Shown here: one piece after another, positions 24,952 to 32,305 of the stretch
How the letters are laid out: each line of letters starts with the position of its first letter
How positions within the stretch are numbered: position 1 is the stretch's first letter
Assembly (NCBI GenBank): GCA_016292255.1
Contig: JAEEZZ010000072.1
Coordinates: 1-48,907, forward strand
Direction: 5' to 3'
Origin: Oscillospiraceae bacterium
GTDB lineage: Bacteria; Bacillota; Clostridia; Oscillospirales; Oscillospiraceae
Length of the DNA: 48,907 nt
Made by a program: the position numbers and the translations under genes
Notes under the pieces: generated by a model
Database searches by the model: none
What the model was told of the DNA's origin: nothing
Seen by the model: only the letters and a program-made list of their open reading frames with translations

Positions 24952-25239
24952 TTATTCATTCCACTTGTCAAACTCGATCCTGATAAGCTGCTTATTGCCG
25001 ATCATCTTTGTGCCGGAGCCATAGGCCATCATTCCAATAGCGCCAACATAGTTAATTGTGCCGTCATGGTTGATCGCCATTACCTCCGCATAGTCTCTTT
25101 CCGTGGGTTTAACGCCGTCGCCAAAGGTAAAGCCTTCGGCCTCTGCTTGCCGCAGGAAGTCATTACCAACTTTGTTGTTGGCAAGATGGACGTACACGCG
25201 GCCTTCCAATTCTGCTAATTCTTTGATCGTTCCGGACAT
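24952..25239 (-). CDS. unknown 95-residue protein under a SAM-type riboswitch
   Basis: The start at 25239 (MSGTIKELAELEGRVYVHLA) has AAGGAGG upstream; a longer frame into the leader is not coding. Further segments are FLRQAEAEGFTFGDGVKPTE, DYAEVMAINHDGTINYVGAI and IGNKQLIRIEFDKW. I have the impression of a small family seen in Firmicutes mobile elements, but function is unknown. It is the only gene in its transcript: a promoter, an S-box-like aptamer and a terminator precede it. Control by S-adenosylmethionine suggests a link to methylation or methionine status (inference). Confidence 0.7.
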   Translation of the reverse strand: MSGTIKELAELEGRVYVHLANNKVGNDFLRQAEAEGFTFGDGVKPTERDYAEVMAINHDGTINYVGAIGMMAYGSGTKMIGNKQLIRIEFDKWNE

Positions 25240-25282
25240 AAAAATATGCCTCCTTATGGTGTATTTCCCATAAAGAGGCATG

Positions 25283-25312
25283 AAAAATGCACCCATCGTC
25301 TCAGATGGATGC
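25283..25312 (-). terminator. riboswitch-controlled terminator
   Basis: On the minus strand GCATCCATC (25304-25312) pairs with GATGGGTGC (25289-25297) and is followed by ATTTTT. A second GATGGGTGC at 25325-25333 can pair with the same GCATCCATC as an antiterminator. Confidence 0.8.
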
Positions 25313-25324
25313 TTGCTATTTATT

Positions 25325-25412
25325 GCACCCATCGTCCAAGCATTACCACCTTGCCATTTGGTAGGTTGGTGTGCGGTCAACGGGCTTGTCCCTCACGCAC
25401 TCTTTATAGGTT
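25325..25412 (-). ncRNA. S-box-like (SAM-I clan) riboswitch aptamer
   Basis: The minus-strand leader has AAAGAG, a P2 with GTGAGGGAC, AAGCCCGTTGAC and TGCG/CGCA pairing, and P3 with CCAACC and GGTGGTAAT. The family's usual GCAACC/GGTGC pair appears here as CCAACC/GGTGG, a compensatory change. P1 forms between ACCTAT and ATGGGT; the latter overlaps the antiterminator copy, so ligand binding would favour the terminator, as in S-boxes. No clear P4 is visible, which fits a shortened or SAM-I/IV-variant form. A promoter TTGACA-17-TATTAT (25442-25447, 25419-25424) starts the RNA near 25412. Confidence 0.6.
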
Positions 25413-25418
25413 GATATT

Positions 25419-25447
25419 ATAATATCATGCTGCCCGATTTCTGTCAA
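25419..25447 (-). promoter_or_regulatory. promoter of the riboswitch transcript
   Basis: Minus strand TTGACA (25442-25447), 17 bp, TATTAT (25419-25424). Confidence 0.75.
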
Positions 25448-25466
25448 GGAGGCATTTGTAAACGAA

Positions 25467-25766
25467 TTATGAACGGGGAGGAATATAATCTCCCGAAGAT
25501 TGATAAAGGTTTTCAATCTTTCCCCATCCAGCGCGGAGAACAGATTGTAAGTCCGTCAAGATGTTTTTACAGGCCGTGTAATTCTCTCGCACAATCTCAT
25601 AGTCAACAATAAAGCAGTTATCTTTCTCCGCAAATTGAACATCAATCTCATGCTCATTTGCAAGGTCAACTGTTTCTTCGACTGCTTTTTTGTGCGCATT
25701 TTGGTATTCGGCAAAATCCGAAATATCCTTTGCCAGTAAGTAAGTACCCTCAATAAATGTTGTCAT
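25467..25766 (-). CDS. unknown 99-residue protein, likely virion connector module
   Basis: Starts MTTFIEGTYLLAKDISDFAE with GGAGG upstream of the ATG at 25766 and lies 11 bp after the head-joining gene. It is acidic and helical, ending GKIENLYQSSGDYIPPRS. Size and place after a connector and head-closure pair fit a small tail-completion or neck protein, but sequence alone does not prove this. Confidence 0.55.
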   Translation of the reverse strand: MTTFIEGTYLLAKDISDFAEYQNAHKKAVEETVDLANEHEIDVQFAEKDNCFIVDYEIVRENYTACKNILTDLQSVLRAGWGKIENLYQSSGDYIPPRS

Positions 25767-25777
25767 GCGGCCTCCGA

Positions 25778-26893
25778 TCAGAACAGCGAATCAATCTTAA
25801 TCCGCTGCCGGTTTTCCGCGTCCTCACCGTCAACATAGGCAACCAGGTCAAAGCTCTTTTGATACATGACAGAGCCATTAACAGCAAGCTCTATCGTATG
25901 ATCGCCATTATCGGTAATCGTGATACGCTTTTGATAAGCCGGAGCGGGATTACTCAGGTTTTCAATTCTGAATAATACGGGAATGCTATCATCCCTAACG
26001 CCGCCACGGGTAGCATAATAGCGTAATGTTTCCGGGAAATCGTAGCAGATAGCCTCCAGCGGGTCAACATAGATAGCCACGCCATCATCAACCGGCGCAG
26101 TTACCACAGTAACACTTGCAGTTTCAGCCGTTGCATAATCGCCCCATGTTGCAGTAAAGATAACTGAGCCATCAGCCAAATAGACAATTTCGCCTTCAGC
26201 GGAGATTGTAGCGACATCATTATTGGATGAACTAAAGGTAATGGCAGCATCGTCAACTCGCACATTGTTAATGTAAGCAGTTACGGTCAATGTATCTGTA
26301 TCTTCTGGCTGGACGTTGTAACTGTTCAGGTTGGAGAGTTCCAGCCGATAGTTATAAATCGGTGTTTCGTCTTGTTCTACTTCCAAAACCACATGACAAA
26401 TACCGTCCACATAGAACAGATTGCTAATGCTCCATGTTCTACCCCATTCGTTCAGCTTGTCGCCAATCTGAAGGTTGCGAGAGTCCGCATTATCCTCTGT
26501 CATAACGTCAACATTGCCATCAATGATAGTTAGGTGGGTATTGCCCGTGGTATTGTCATTGTTCACATCTGCGCCGTAGAACGGCAGATCAATCACGCTA
26601 AGATTGTGCGTGGTTATAGCGCCATTGGTACGGATAATCGCTGACTTGTAATAGACTGTGTTTTCAGCAGTCTCTTTGTTCAGCACAAGATAAGTATTGC
26701 CGCCAAAGCAGAGCAAAGAACCAACGGAAACAGGCGCATCAATGCCATAAAACATAACCATAGTATCTTTTCGCGTTGTAGTATCTGCATTCTTGCGGAA
26801 GAACGCATTAAATTCTTCGCCGCTTGTTCTGACGGTCACAGTCTTATGTTCTCGCGCCATTGCACGATTAAACACATCGTTCAACACATTCAT
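25778..26893 (-). CDS. putative head-closure/joining protein with Ig-like (Big_2) domain
   Basis: A 371-residue protein. The N-terminal part (MNVLNDVFNRAMAREHKTVT, then SLLCFGGNTYLVLNKET) is β-rich and like phage head-closure or joining proteins. Residues about 195-265 (VQPEDTDTLTVTAYINNVRV... ATISAEGEIVYLADGSVIFTA) form a Big_2 type Ig-like domain, and the end is a further β-domain. The start overlaps the 129-residue gene by 4 bp (ATGA). Ig-like domains on virion proteins often bind weakly to cell surfaces or mucus (family knowledge). The assignment to head closure is inference. Confidence 0.55.
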   Translation of the reverse strand: MNVLNDVFNRAMAREHKTVTVRTSGEEFNAFFRKNADTTTRKDTMVMFYGIDAPVSVGSLLCFGGNTYLVLNKETAENTVYYKSAIIRTNGAITTHNLSVIDLPFYGADVNNDNTTGNTHLTIIDGNVDVMTEDNADSRNLQIGDKLNEWGRTWSISNLFYVDGICHVVLEVEQDETPIYNYRLELSNLNSYNVQPEDTDTLTVTAYINNVRVDDAAITFSSSNNDVATISAEGEIVYLADGSVIFTATWGDYATAETASVTVVTAPVDDGVAIYVDPLEAICYDFPETLRYYATRGGVRDDSIPVLFRIENLSNPAPAYQKRITITDNGDHTIELAVNGSVMYQKSFDLVAYVDGEDAENRQRIKIDSLF

Positions 26894-27279
26894 TTGCGGT
26901 CAGTCCTTCCGTTGAAGAATAAATAAGATGTAATACCGCTGACATTGCCAGCTTCATCTTCATAATGGCTATCCATCTTGACACGGTTAATCTCTGCGCG
27001 AAGATCGTTCAGCCGCTTTTGCAGATATTGATAGGCCGCTGACGTGGTAGCAAATTCGGTTTCAACTTTAATGTACATCTCCAAATTGTTAGCCAACATC
27101 TGAAGGATAGAGTAAACGCTTTCCAGCAGATTTACTTGATCGTTGGCCTTTTCGTAGGTTTCAAACGGGTCAAGATTGTTTTCCTCCAAAACGGCGCAAT
27201 AGACCTCTTGCGTCTTTTCGGGAGAAGAAAAGTAGTCCTTTTCAGACAGTTCGATTTTAAGTCTTTCTAAATTGGTCAT
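26890..27279 (-). CDS. putative head-tail connector (gp6-like)
   Basis: A 129-residue helical protein read from the ATG at 27279 with GGAGG upstream; a longer frame to 27375 runs into a GC-rich structured leader. It starts MTNLERLKIELSEKDYFSSP and continues with YCAVLEENNLDPFETYEKAN and LLESVYSILQMLANN, a pattern common to phage connector adaptor proteins that sit under the portal. It is the first gene of the three-gene connector operon 27279-25467. Confidence 0.55.
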   Translation of the reverse strand: MTNLERLKIELSEKDYFSSPEKTQEVYCAVLEENNLDPFETYEKANDQVNLLESVYSILQMLANNLEMYIKVETEFATTSAAYQYLQKRLNDLRAEINRVKMDSHYEDEAGNVSGITSYLFFNGRTDRK

Positions 27280-27842
27280 AAGTCCTCCTAATTTTTTTTG
27301 TGTAGAAAAAACGGGCTTCATCCGGGGCGAAATCCAAAAATGGGGGTCATTCAGAGCCGCCAGGACGCCGCACACGGCACGAATAATAGAATAGTGTTCT
27401 GATACTCGCCGTGCCTGGACGCGCCACAGGCCATTTTAACGCCTTTCAGAGCATACCCGCAAACGGTTATTAGATCGTTTTCCCGTTGTTTTCTGCTTGT
27501 TTTTTCGTTCTTTTATGCTTTATCGGTATGCTATTGCTTGCAATATCCAACGCGATTTTATTACACCGTGCAAGCCATAGCAATTTATTATTTGATCGTC
27601 TCAGGCGTCAGAAGCGCCGCCACAGTTTAATCATTGTTCCCCAAGTATCGGAGCATTCCGGCAGCTTTTACAACATCTTTCGGCCTGTTCTGCATGGTCA
27701 ATAAAAGCAATATTTTATTGCTTGTTCCTCTGTCACACTGTTCTATATTACGCTTGCAACGCCCCACGCACAACGCAGCACAGCAAAAACAAAAGCCAGA
27801 CGCCGCAACGCCTGACTTTTGATTGATCGTTATTGATGATGT
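27280..27842. other. structured non-coding region between connector operon and ardA operon
   Basis: No gene is visible in these 563 bp. At 27359-27414 CCAGG and CACGGC are matched by GCCGTG and CCTGG, forming a long interrupted stem. Next to the connector gene, GGATTTC and GAAGCCC (27310-27333) with a following T-run on the minus strand form a weak attenuator-like hairpin. AGCAATA/TATTGCT pairs at about 27707-27725. At 27790-27821 CAAAAG...CTTTTG with an inner CAG/CTG is a terminator-like hairpin for the ardA operon. This looks like a leader or origin-type region. Confidence 0.5.
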
Positions 27843-28115
27843 TTACGCGCTCTGTCTCTCGTTCAGCTCATAAAACACAACTTCCCCATCGTCATACAGA
27901 TCGCAAATGCAAACCTCCGCAAGTTGTACGGCCTCTGTTATTGCTTGCTTTAGTTGGTCGAATGAGTAGCCCGCACCACCAGCCGGAACGAAAAGAGCAA
28001 GATTTTTTTCCCAATGCCCGCCGTAAATAACGGGGAGTTTCTTTTTCAAGTGCCAGAAAAGATTATTGAGATTGCCTTCCAGAATGTGAATGATGATGTA
28101 CGTTTTCGGATTCAT
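27843..28115 (-). CDS. unknown 90-residue protein downstream of ardA
   Basis: MNPKTYIIIHILEGNLNNLF..., then HWEKNLALFVPAGGAGYSFD and VCICDLYDDGEVVFYEL. AAAGGAG precedes the ATG. It lies 21 bp after ardA, in one transcript ended by the hairpin at 27790-27821. It may be an antirestriction or DNA-metabolism accessory, but nothing in it is recognisable. It resembles a small α/β fold. Confidence 0.55.
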   Translation of the reverse strand: MNPKTYIIIHILEGNLNNLFWHLKKKLPVIYGGHWEKNLALFVPAGGAGYSFDQLKQAITEAVQLAEVCICDLYDDGEVVFYELNERQSA

Positions 28116-28136
28116 TGTCGTTTCTCCTTTCAGTTT

Positions 28137-28646
28137 TCAGAGTATTTCAACGCAGTTTCCCGCGCTTGTAAACACGAAATGTCCTTCGAAGCTCATATCA
28201 CGACCAAATGCCGCAAAATCGAAATAATCACGCAGATTTTCAGGGATGGAGTCAAGGAGTCCAGTTTCTTCACAATAGACTCTTGCAACGGCCTCCATAT
28301 CGTAGCAATCGGAGAAGAACAACACATCCTCCCGGCGCTCCAACGCCTCCTCCAGATCGTAACCTTCGGAAAGAAACGCCGCGACAATCTCTAATCCGTA
28401 TTCGTCCAGCTTGTCAAGTTCTTCTGCAAGCTCGTTCAGTTCGTCGATGTTGTCATACTCTCCGACGCTTACGCCGTCAACATCGGATTCCCAATCGGTG
28501 ATAAACATTTCTTCATACTCTGCATTGATACCGATTCTTGCTTTGACTTCCTCCAGCTCGTCAGCGTCAACCGGAAGATTTACCCATTCTCCGATCAGAT
28601 ACCCTTCGTTGTACTTTCCAAGATTAGTTAAATAGATACGCAGCAT
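28137..28646 (-). CDS. ardA: antirestriction protein ArdA
   Basis: A very acidic 169-residue protein with the ArdA layout: MLRIYLTNLGKYNEGYLIGE WVNLP at the N-terminus, the EEMFITDWESD motif, an acidic central stretch (DELNELAEELDKLDE), and a C-terminus DYFDFAAFGRDMSFEGHFVF. ArdA mimics bent B-form DNA and blocks type I restriction enzymes, protecting incoming DNA. This fits a transmissible element. A TTGACA-17-TAATAT promoter (28705-28733) overlaps repeat boxes shared with the divergent HTH gene. Confidence 0.92.
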   Translation of the reverse strand: MLRIYLTNLGKYNEGYLIGEWVNLPVDADELEEVKARIGINAEYEEMFITDWESDVDGVSVGEYDNIDELNELAEELDKLDEYGLEIVAAFLSEGYDLEEALERREDVLFFSDCYDMEAVARVYCEETGLLDSIPENLRDYFDFAAFGRDMSFEGHFVFTSAGNCVEIL

Positions 28647-28665
28647 TTTAATATCTCCTTTCGTT

Positions 28666-28805
28666 GTTAGCGTTTGTTTATTTATTTTCGTTTCCGCTGA
28701 ACTTATATTAGCACACGTTTATATTTTTGTCAATAGCTTTTGCGAAAAAATTTTAGCAAACGCTTATATTTTTTTCTTGACGATTAGAAACATTAGTGAT
28801 ATACT
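28666..28805. promoter_or_regulatory. divergent promoters with three operator-like repeats
   Basis: Minus promoter for ardA: TTGACA 28728-28733, 17 bp, TAATAT 28705-28710. Plus promoter for the HTH gene: TTGACG 28777-28782, 17 bp, TATACT 28800-28805. Three boxes of the type TTAGCANACGNTTATATTTT lie at about 28667 (weak), 28708 and 28754, the last two overlapping or adjoining the promoters. They are probable binding sites of the HTH protein. Confidence 0.7.
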
Positions 28806-28839
28806 AAAGCCAAACCAGAAACGGAAGGGAGATAATGAA

Positions 28840-29064
28840 ATGGCAATCAGATATTATAAATTGTTCGATCTTCTCCAACGCCGCCAGATGAAGAAAACAG
28901 ACCTATTAGAAAAGGCCGGAATATCCGCGCCGACATTGGCAAAGCTCACCAAAGGCGACACGATCAAAACCGACATAATAGAAAGAATTTGTATTGCTTT
29001 GAACGTGCAGCCGGGTGATATAATGGAATTGGAAGTAAACCAGGAAACACAGAAAGCAGAATAA
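28840..29064 (+). CDS. YozG-type XRE regulator, paralogue of 24633
   Basis: Starts MAIRYYKLFDLLQRRQMKKT with GGAAGGGAG upstream; 74 residues. It continues LLEKAGISAPTLAKLTKGDT and ALNVQPGDIMELEVNQETQ, with the same QPGD motif as the protein at 24633 but a more normal HTH helix pair. It lies divergently from ardA and is the likely repressor of both through the repeats at 28667-28775. Confidence 0.85.
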   Translation: MAIRYYKLFDLLQRRQMKKTDLLEKAGISAPTLAKLTKGDTIKTDIIERICIALNVQPGDIMELEVNQETQKAE

Positions 29065-29201
29065 AAGAGAAAGAGTCTTGCACAGTCGCAAGGCTCTTTT
29101 AATTATGTTTCCAGTTTTTATAGAGATAATCAGCCCATAACAGGCCGATCACGCCGCACAAATCGACCAATCTGGAAACATATTTAATATTATGTTGCCA
29201 C

Positions 29202-29230
29202 TTGACATTTTGAAAAGTATGTGATAATAT
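29202..29230 (+). promoter_or_regulatory. promoter of the second recombinase gene
   Basis: TTGACA (29202-29207), 17 bp, TAATAT (29225-29230). Confidence 0.75.
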
Positions 29231-29294
29231 ACTAATAGAATTTGATAGCGTTCTATTGTTCCCCGAAATCATACTATGTCAAGGAGGTATTACC

Positions 29295-30170
29295 ATGAAT
29301 CCCTATGTTGAAAAGTTCGCCGCCAGCCTGACGGAGAACGGCAAAAGCCAGAACACTATAGCCAACTATGCCAGGAATGCCGATCTGTTTTGTAATTGGC
29401 TGGAATCTGTTATCGGCTCAGAGTTTGACGGCAAAATAACCACGATGGATATTGCAGCCTATACGCGCTATCTGTCCGATCAAAAAAAGCAATCTCTTAA
29501 TAGCATCAAAGCAAAGCTAACAGCCGTTCAGAAATTCGCTGATTATCTCGCCCAATCCGGCACAATGCAGGCTATCAAGGTTCAGCAGAAGAAAGGCGAC
29601 GTTGAGCCAGATGTAGAAGTATTAGAGAAGAACGATCTTTATAGGTATCTGCGCTATACGATGAACACGGGAAATCTGCTCAATATTGCAATCGTTCAGC
29701 TTATTTTGAATACCGGCATCAGAGCATCGGAGCTTTGCAATCTGGAATTGTCCGACCTGGATATTACAGAGAGAAAAGGCAGCGTAATCATTCGCAGCGG
29801 TAAAGGCAACAAGCACAGAGAAATCCCGCTCAACAAAGACGCCAGACAAGCCCTTCAGAATTACATTGACCACGCAAGGCCAGCAGACGCAGAAAGCAAT
29901 CATGTTTTTATTGGTCAGCGTGGAGCAATAACCCGAAACGCAGTCTATAAGATTTGCGCCAAACTTGGAGAACAAGCCATCGGGAGAACGGTTTATCCCC
30001 ATCTTCTGCGCCATCAATGCTTTACTACACTGGCTAAAAATCCCGCTATTGATCTAAAAACCATCTCAGCCATTGCCGGACACAGCAGCACGGAGCTAAC
30101 GACAAGATACTACATTCATTCATCCAAGCAAGAGAAAATCAATGCCGTTGATACGCTCACATTCTTCTGA
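29295..30170 (+). CDS. XerC/D-type tyrosine recombinase
   Basis: The start at 29295 has AAGGAGG 8 bases upstream. The 291 residues have a SAM-like N-terminal domain (KSQNTIANYARNADLFCNWL) and a catalytic domain with Arg in LILNTGIRASELCNLELSDL, a Lys β-hairpin (RSGKGNKHREIPLN), HLLRHQCFTTL and GHSSTELTTRYYIHSSKQEK containing the Tyr. It lacks an arm-binding domain, so it is closer to Xer resolvases than to the integrase at 10837. It could resolve multimers of the excised circle or invert a segment. Confidence 0.9.
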   Translation: MNPYVEKFAASLTENGKSQNTIANYARNADLFCNWLESVIGSEFDGKITTMDIAAYTRYLSDQKKQSLNSIKAKLTAVQKFADYLAQSGTMQAIKVQQKKGDVEPDVEVLEKNDLYRYLRYTMNTGNLLNIAIVQLILNTGIRASELCNLELSDLDITERKGSVIIRSGKGNKHREIPLNKDARQALQNYIDHARPADAESNHVFIGQRGAITRNAVYKICAKLGEQAIGRTVYPHLLRHQCFTTLAKNPAIDLKTISAIAGHSSTELTTRYYIHSSKQEKINAVDTLTFF

Positions 30171-30185
30171 TAGGGAGGGCAAACG

Positions 30186-30344
30186 ATGAAGCACTATTTA
30201 ATCAAGTACCAGGCCGGAACAAGCCCATATTGGTATCAGTATCAGACATACACCTATACCGAAAAGGAAGCACTTGCAGAGTTCAACCTATACAGCACAG
30301 ATTATCCAACACGGAACATCACAGTTTCCGAAATCACAATGTAA
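30186..30344 (+). CDS. small unknown protein downstream of recombinase
   Basis: A 52-residue frame with GGGAGGG upstream, 15 bp after the recombinase stop: MKHYLIKYQAGTSPYWYQYQ, then TYTEKEALAEFNLYS and NITVSEITM. Rich in Tyr and with a β-α-β look, it is probably translated with the recombinase. A terminator follows at 30361-30403. Confidence 0.65.
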   Translation: MKHYLIKYQAGTSPYWYQYQTYTYTEKEALAEFNLYSTDYPTRNITVSEITM

Positions 30345-30360
30345 AAAACCATAGAGGAAA

Positions 30361-30403
30361 AGAAGAAAGCAGGCCGACCAAAAATCGGCTTGCTTTTCTT
30401 CTG
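30361..30403 (+). terminator. terminator of the recombinase operon
   Basis: AAGAAAGCAGGCCGA pairs with TCGGCTTGCTTTTCTT around the loop CCAAAAA; T-rich right arm. Confidence 0.85.
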
Positions 30404-30469
30404 CTCAGATCTGATTATGGTTTCCAAGTCAAGATTTTTCCGTTTTACTTGGTTTTCTTCAATGATCGC

Positions 30470-30916
30470 AAAATGGGGATAAAAAAATTTCGGTAGATTT
30501 GAAAAGCATCTATGCCCTGAAAATGGGGATATTGTTTTGGAAAATCCTATTGCCTGAATTTTCTGAAAACCAACGCAGAAGGGGATGATTTGCGGAACAT
30601 CAAAAAAATTTCTGTCATGGTTTCTCATTGAAATGTTGAAAAAATGGGGTAGTTTCTGGAAAAGGTCTACTTTTTATAATAGGGAAAGTATCTTAAAATA
30701 GTGATTTAGTCCCTTGTATTTCACACCATTATGCTATCACACCGAACATTTGAGTCTTTACCCGCAACAAAACCCATAATCCAAAGGGAAAAGCATGATT
30801 TCAGAGCAATAATGATAATACCCCATTTTCTTAATAAATACTTATTAGAAAAAAGGGGTATCATTGTATTTTTGACTTGATTTTTTATCGTATCGCTTTA
30901 ACTATGAAAAGGGGAT
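30470..30916 (+). repeat. iteron-like AAAATGGGGAT repeats
   Basis: AAAATGGGGAT at 30470 and 30520, GAAGGGGAT at about 30577, AAAATGGGGT at 30641, AAAAGGGGTA at 30851 and AAAAGGGGAT at 30907; one inverted copy (CCCCATTTT) at 30821. The first four are 50-65 bp apart. Confidence 0.6.
30811..30865. repeat. long AT-rich palindrome
   Basis: AATGAT...ACCCCATTTTCTTAATAA is matched by TTATTAGAAAAAAGGGGTATCATT with few mismatches. The loop is about 5 nt. It could be an origin structure or a bidirectional terminator. Confidence 0.7.
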
Positions 30917-31033
30917 AACTGTACTATCGAAGCGATAGGATAAAAAGACTGTCTGTCAAGACATTATAATACTGACGCGCTATCGCTTATCCTTGTTCGT
31001 CATAAACAATCGTATTATGCGGCGAAATTCTAT

Positions 31034-31567
31034 CTATGGTTTATGCCGCCCAAGATTATATATTTCTAATTCTTTTTCTTCTACATAACTGACAGTATAA
31101 TAAGTTCCTCCAGATGGTTTTGTCAAATAGCAAATACAAAAATGGGAATGATCGACCATGTACCGGTTCCGCGCTTGCATACACCCATTGTAATACCGAT
31201 CTGCAAGGAAAATAACATCATCCGCAAGTCCGAGAATTGTGTTATATCGTTCTCTATCTGTACTGCTCCATCTTGCGGCCTGATCTCTGCAAGGCACAAC
31301 AATCACAAGCCGAATGTCTCTGTTGGTTTTTCTAACCTCAATTACACATTCAGCCGCAAGGGTATCAAAACCTAACGCGCCACCGGCATAAAATGTGTTC
31401 ACGCCTTTTTGATAGAGGTTCAAAACATTTTCCTTCAGACGTTGGATTAATTCACCCTGGTTCTCGTCTGAAATATCTCTGTGTCCAGTAAAGCAGCATC
31501 TTTCCCCGATATGGGGTTCCGTTTTATTTCTGAATCGAAGTAACTTTCCCGTTTTCGAAATAAACAT
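31034..31567 (-). CDS. SLOG-family protein (DUF1273/YpsA-like)
   Basis: A 177-residue Rossmann-like protein: CCFTGHRDI near residue 24, YAGGALGFDTLAAECVIEVR in the middle, and LVIVVPCRDQAARWSSTDRE. These are the nucleotide-binding motifs of the SLOG/DUF1273 superfamily, related to YpsA and DprA-like folds. Some members bind nucleotide signals in defence or stress systems; the function here is open. It overlaps the lipoprotein gene by about 44 bp with a weak ribosome site, so translation is probably coupled. Confidence 0.85.
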   Translation of the reverse strand: MFISKTGKLLRFRNKTEPHIGERCCFTGHRDISDENQGELIQRLKENVLNLYQKGVNTFYAGGALGFDTLAAECVIEVRKTNRDIRLVIVVPCRDQAARWSSTDRERYNTILGLADDVIFLADRYYNGCMQARNRYMVDHSHFCICYLTKPSGGTYYTVSYVEEKELEIYNLGRHKP

Positions 31568-32285
31568 ATCTCGAATTTGAATAGCACCATTGTTCGTAAA
31601 CTACCGTTTCTGTTATCGTTGTATTAACCTTATTAGGTTCGCCCCAAGTAGAGTTTCGCACTTCATCCTTCGTCATACCGATTCTTGGCTCTGTCGGGAA
31701 GGAGAAATCTTCTGACTGCCTATATAGGGGTTCATACTTCTCCGCTGTTGTTCTGCTTGTCGGTGTGCTGCCATACGCAAAGAACTCAACTGTACCAGCC
31801 CGATCTACAAAAGCATACGTTCCGAAATCTCCGTCTGCTACCATCCTTTTCTCGCCGTTGCTTTGGTCAATAAAAGTGTTTTTAAAAACCGTTGTTTTGT
31901 AATTGTTGGAAACGTCCATTACCGTTACAACTGTTCCGATTTCAAAAATAAACTTGTTTCTATCATTGTAGAAGGTGTAAAATCCAAAATGGTCAAGTGC
32001 AAAATTTGTCGCCCACAGAAAATCTTCACTATTTTCATAGTCGCCCAATTCTTCAAAAAGGGGTTTTGCGGCCTCGTAATCCTGATCTTGAAAAAGTTGT
32101 GTAGCAATGGCATACATTTCTTCTGTTGACATGGGTTCCGTCGTTTCCGTTGGTTCCGTTCCCTCAGTTGTTGCCACAATAGATACAGGCGTTGTAGTCT
32201 CGCTTTGCTTATCAGATTGCGCAGCTTGGCAGGAACAAAACATCAGTACGATAAGCAGCAATAAGGGGATGATTTTTCTCTGCAT
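31524..32285 (-). CDS. lipoprotein with TPR-like segment, under a structured leader
   Basis: The start at 32285 (MQRKIIPLLLLIVLMFCSCQ) has GGAGG upstream; it gives a lipoprotein signal with the cysteine near residue 19. A Thr/Glu-rich linker follows, then YAIATQLFQDQDYEAAKPLF (TPR-like), and a β-rich C-terminal half with GMTKDEVRNSTWGEPNKVNT, typical of small SmpA/BamE-like lipoprotein repeats. It is an anchored extracellular protein of unknown role. A 10-bp closed leader and a terminator lie before it. It could alter the host surface during lysogeny (inference). Confidence 0.75.
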   Translation of the reverse strand: MQRKIIPLLLLIVLMFCSCQAAQSDKQSETTTPVSIVATTEGTEPTETTEPMSTEEMYAIATQLFQDQDYEAAKPLFEELGDYENSEDFLWATNFALDHFGFYTFYNDRNKFIFEIGTVVTVMDVSNNYKTTVFKNTFIDQSNGEKRMVADGDFGTYAFVDRAGTVEFFAYGSTPTSRTTAEKYEPLYRQSEDFSFPTEPRIGMTKDEVRNSTWGEPNKVNTTITETVVYEQWCYSNSRYVYFENGKVTSIQK

Positions 32286-32305
32286 TTTGAATACCTCCAT
32301 ACAAA

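Larger units (their letters stand above)
30345..31033. other. AT-rich non-coding region with terminator, iteron-like repeats and large palindrome
   Basis: No gene is visible in these 689 bp. It begins with the plus-strand terminator at 30361-30403, contains repeated AAAATGGGGAT boxes (30470-30916), part of a dispersed repeat (30689-30790) and a long palindrome (30811-30865). Convergent genes flank it. The layout suits a replication origin or a cis-acting packaging or transcription site. Confidence 0.6.

Noticed and set aside
28137-28646. ArdA as a DNA-mimic toxin antagonist of unknown type
   Set aside because: The layout and the RDMSFEGHFVF end are those of ordinary ArdA antirestriction proteins, so no novel function needs to be claimed.
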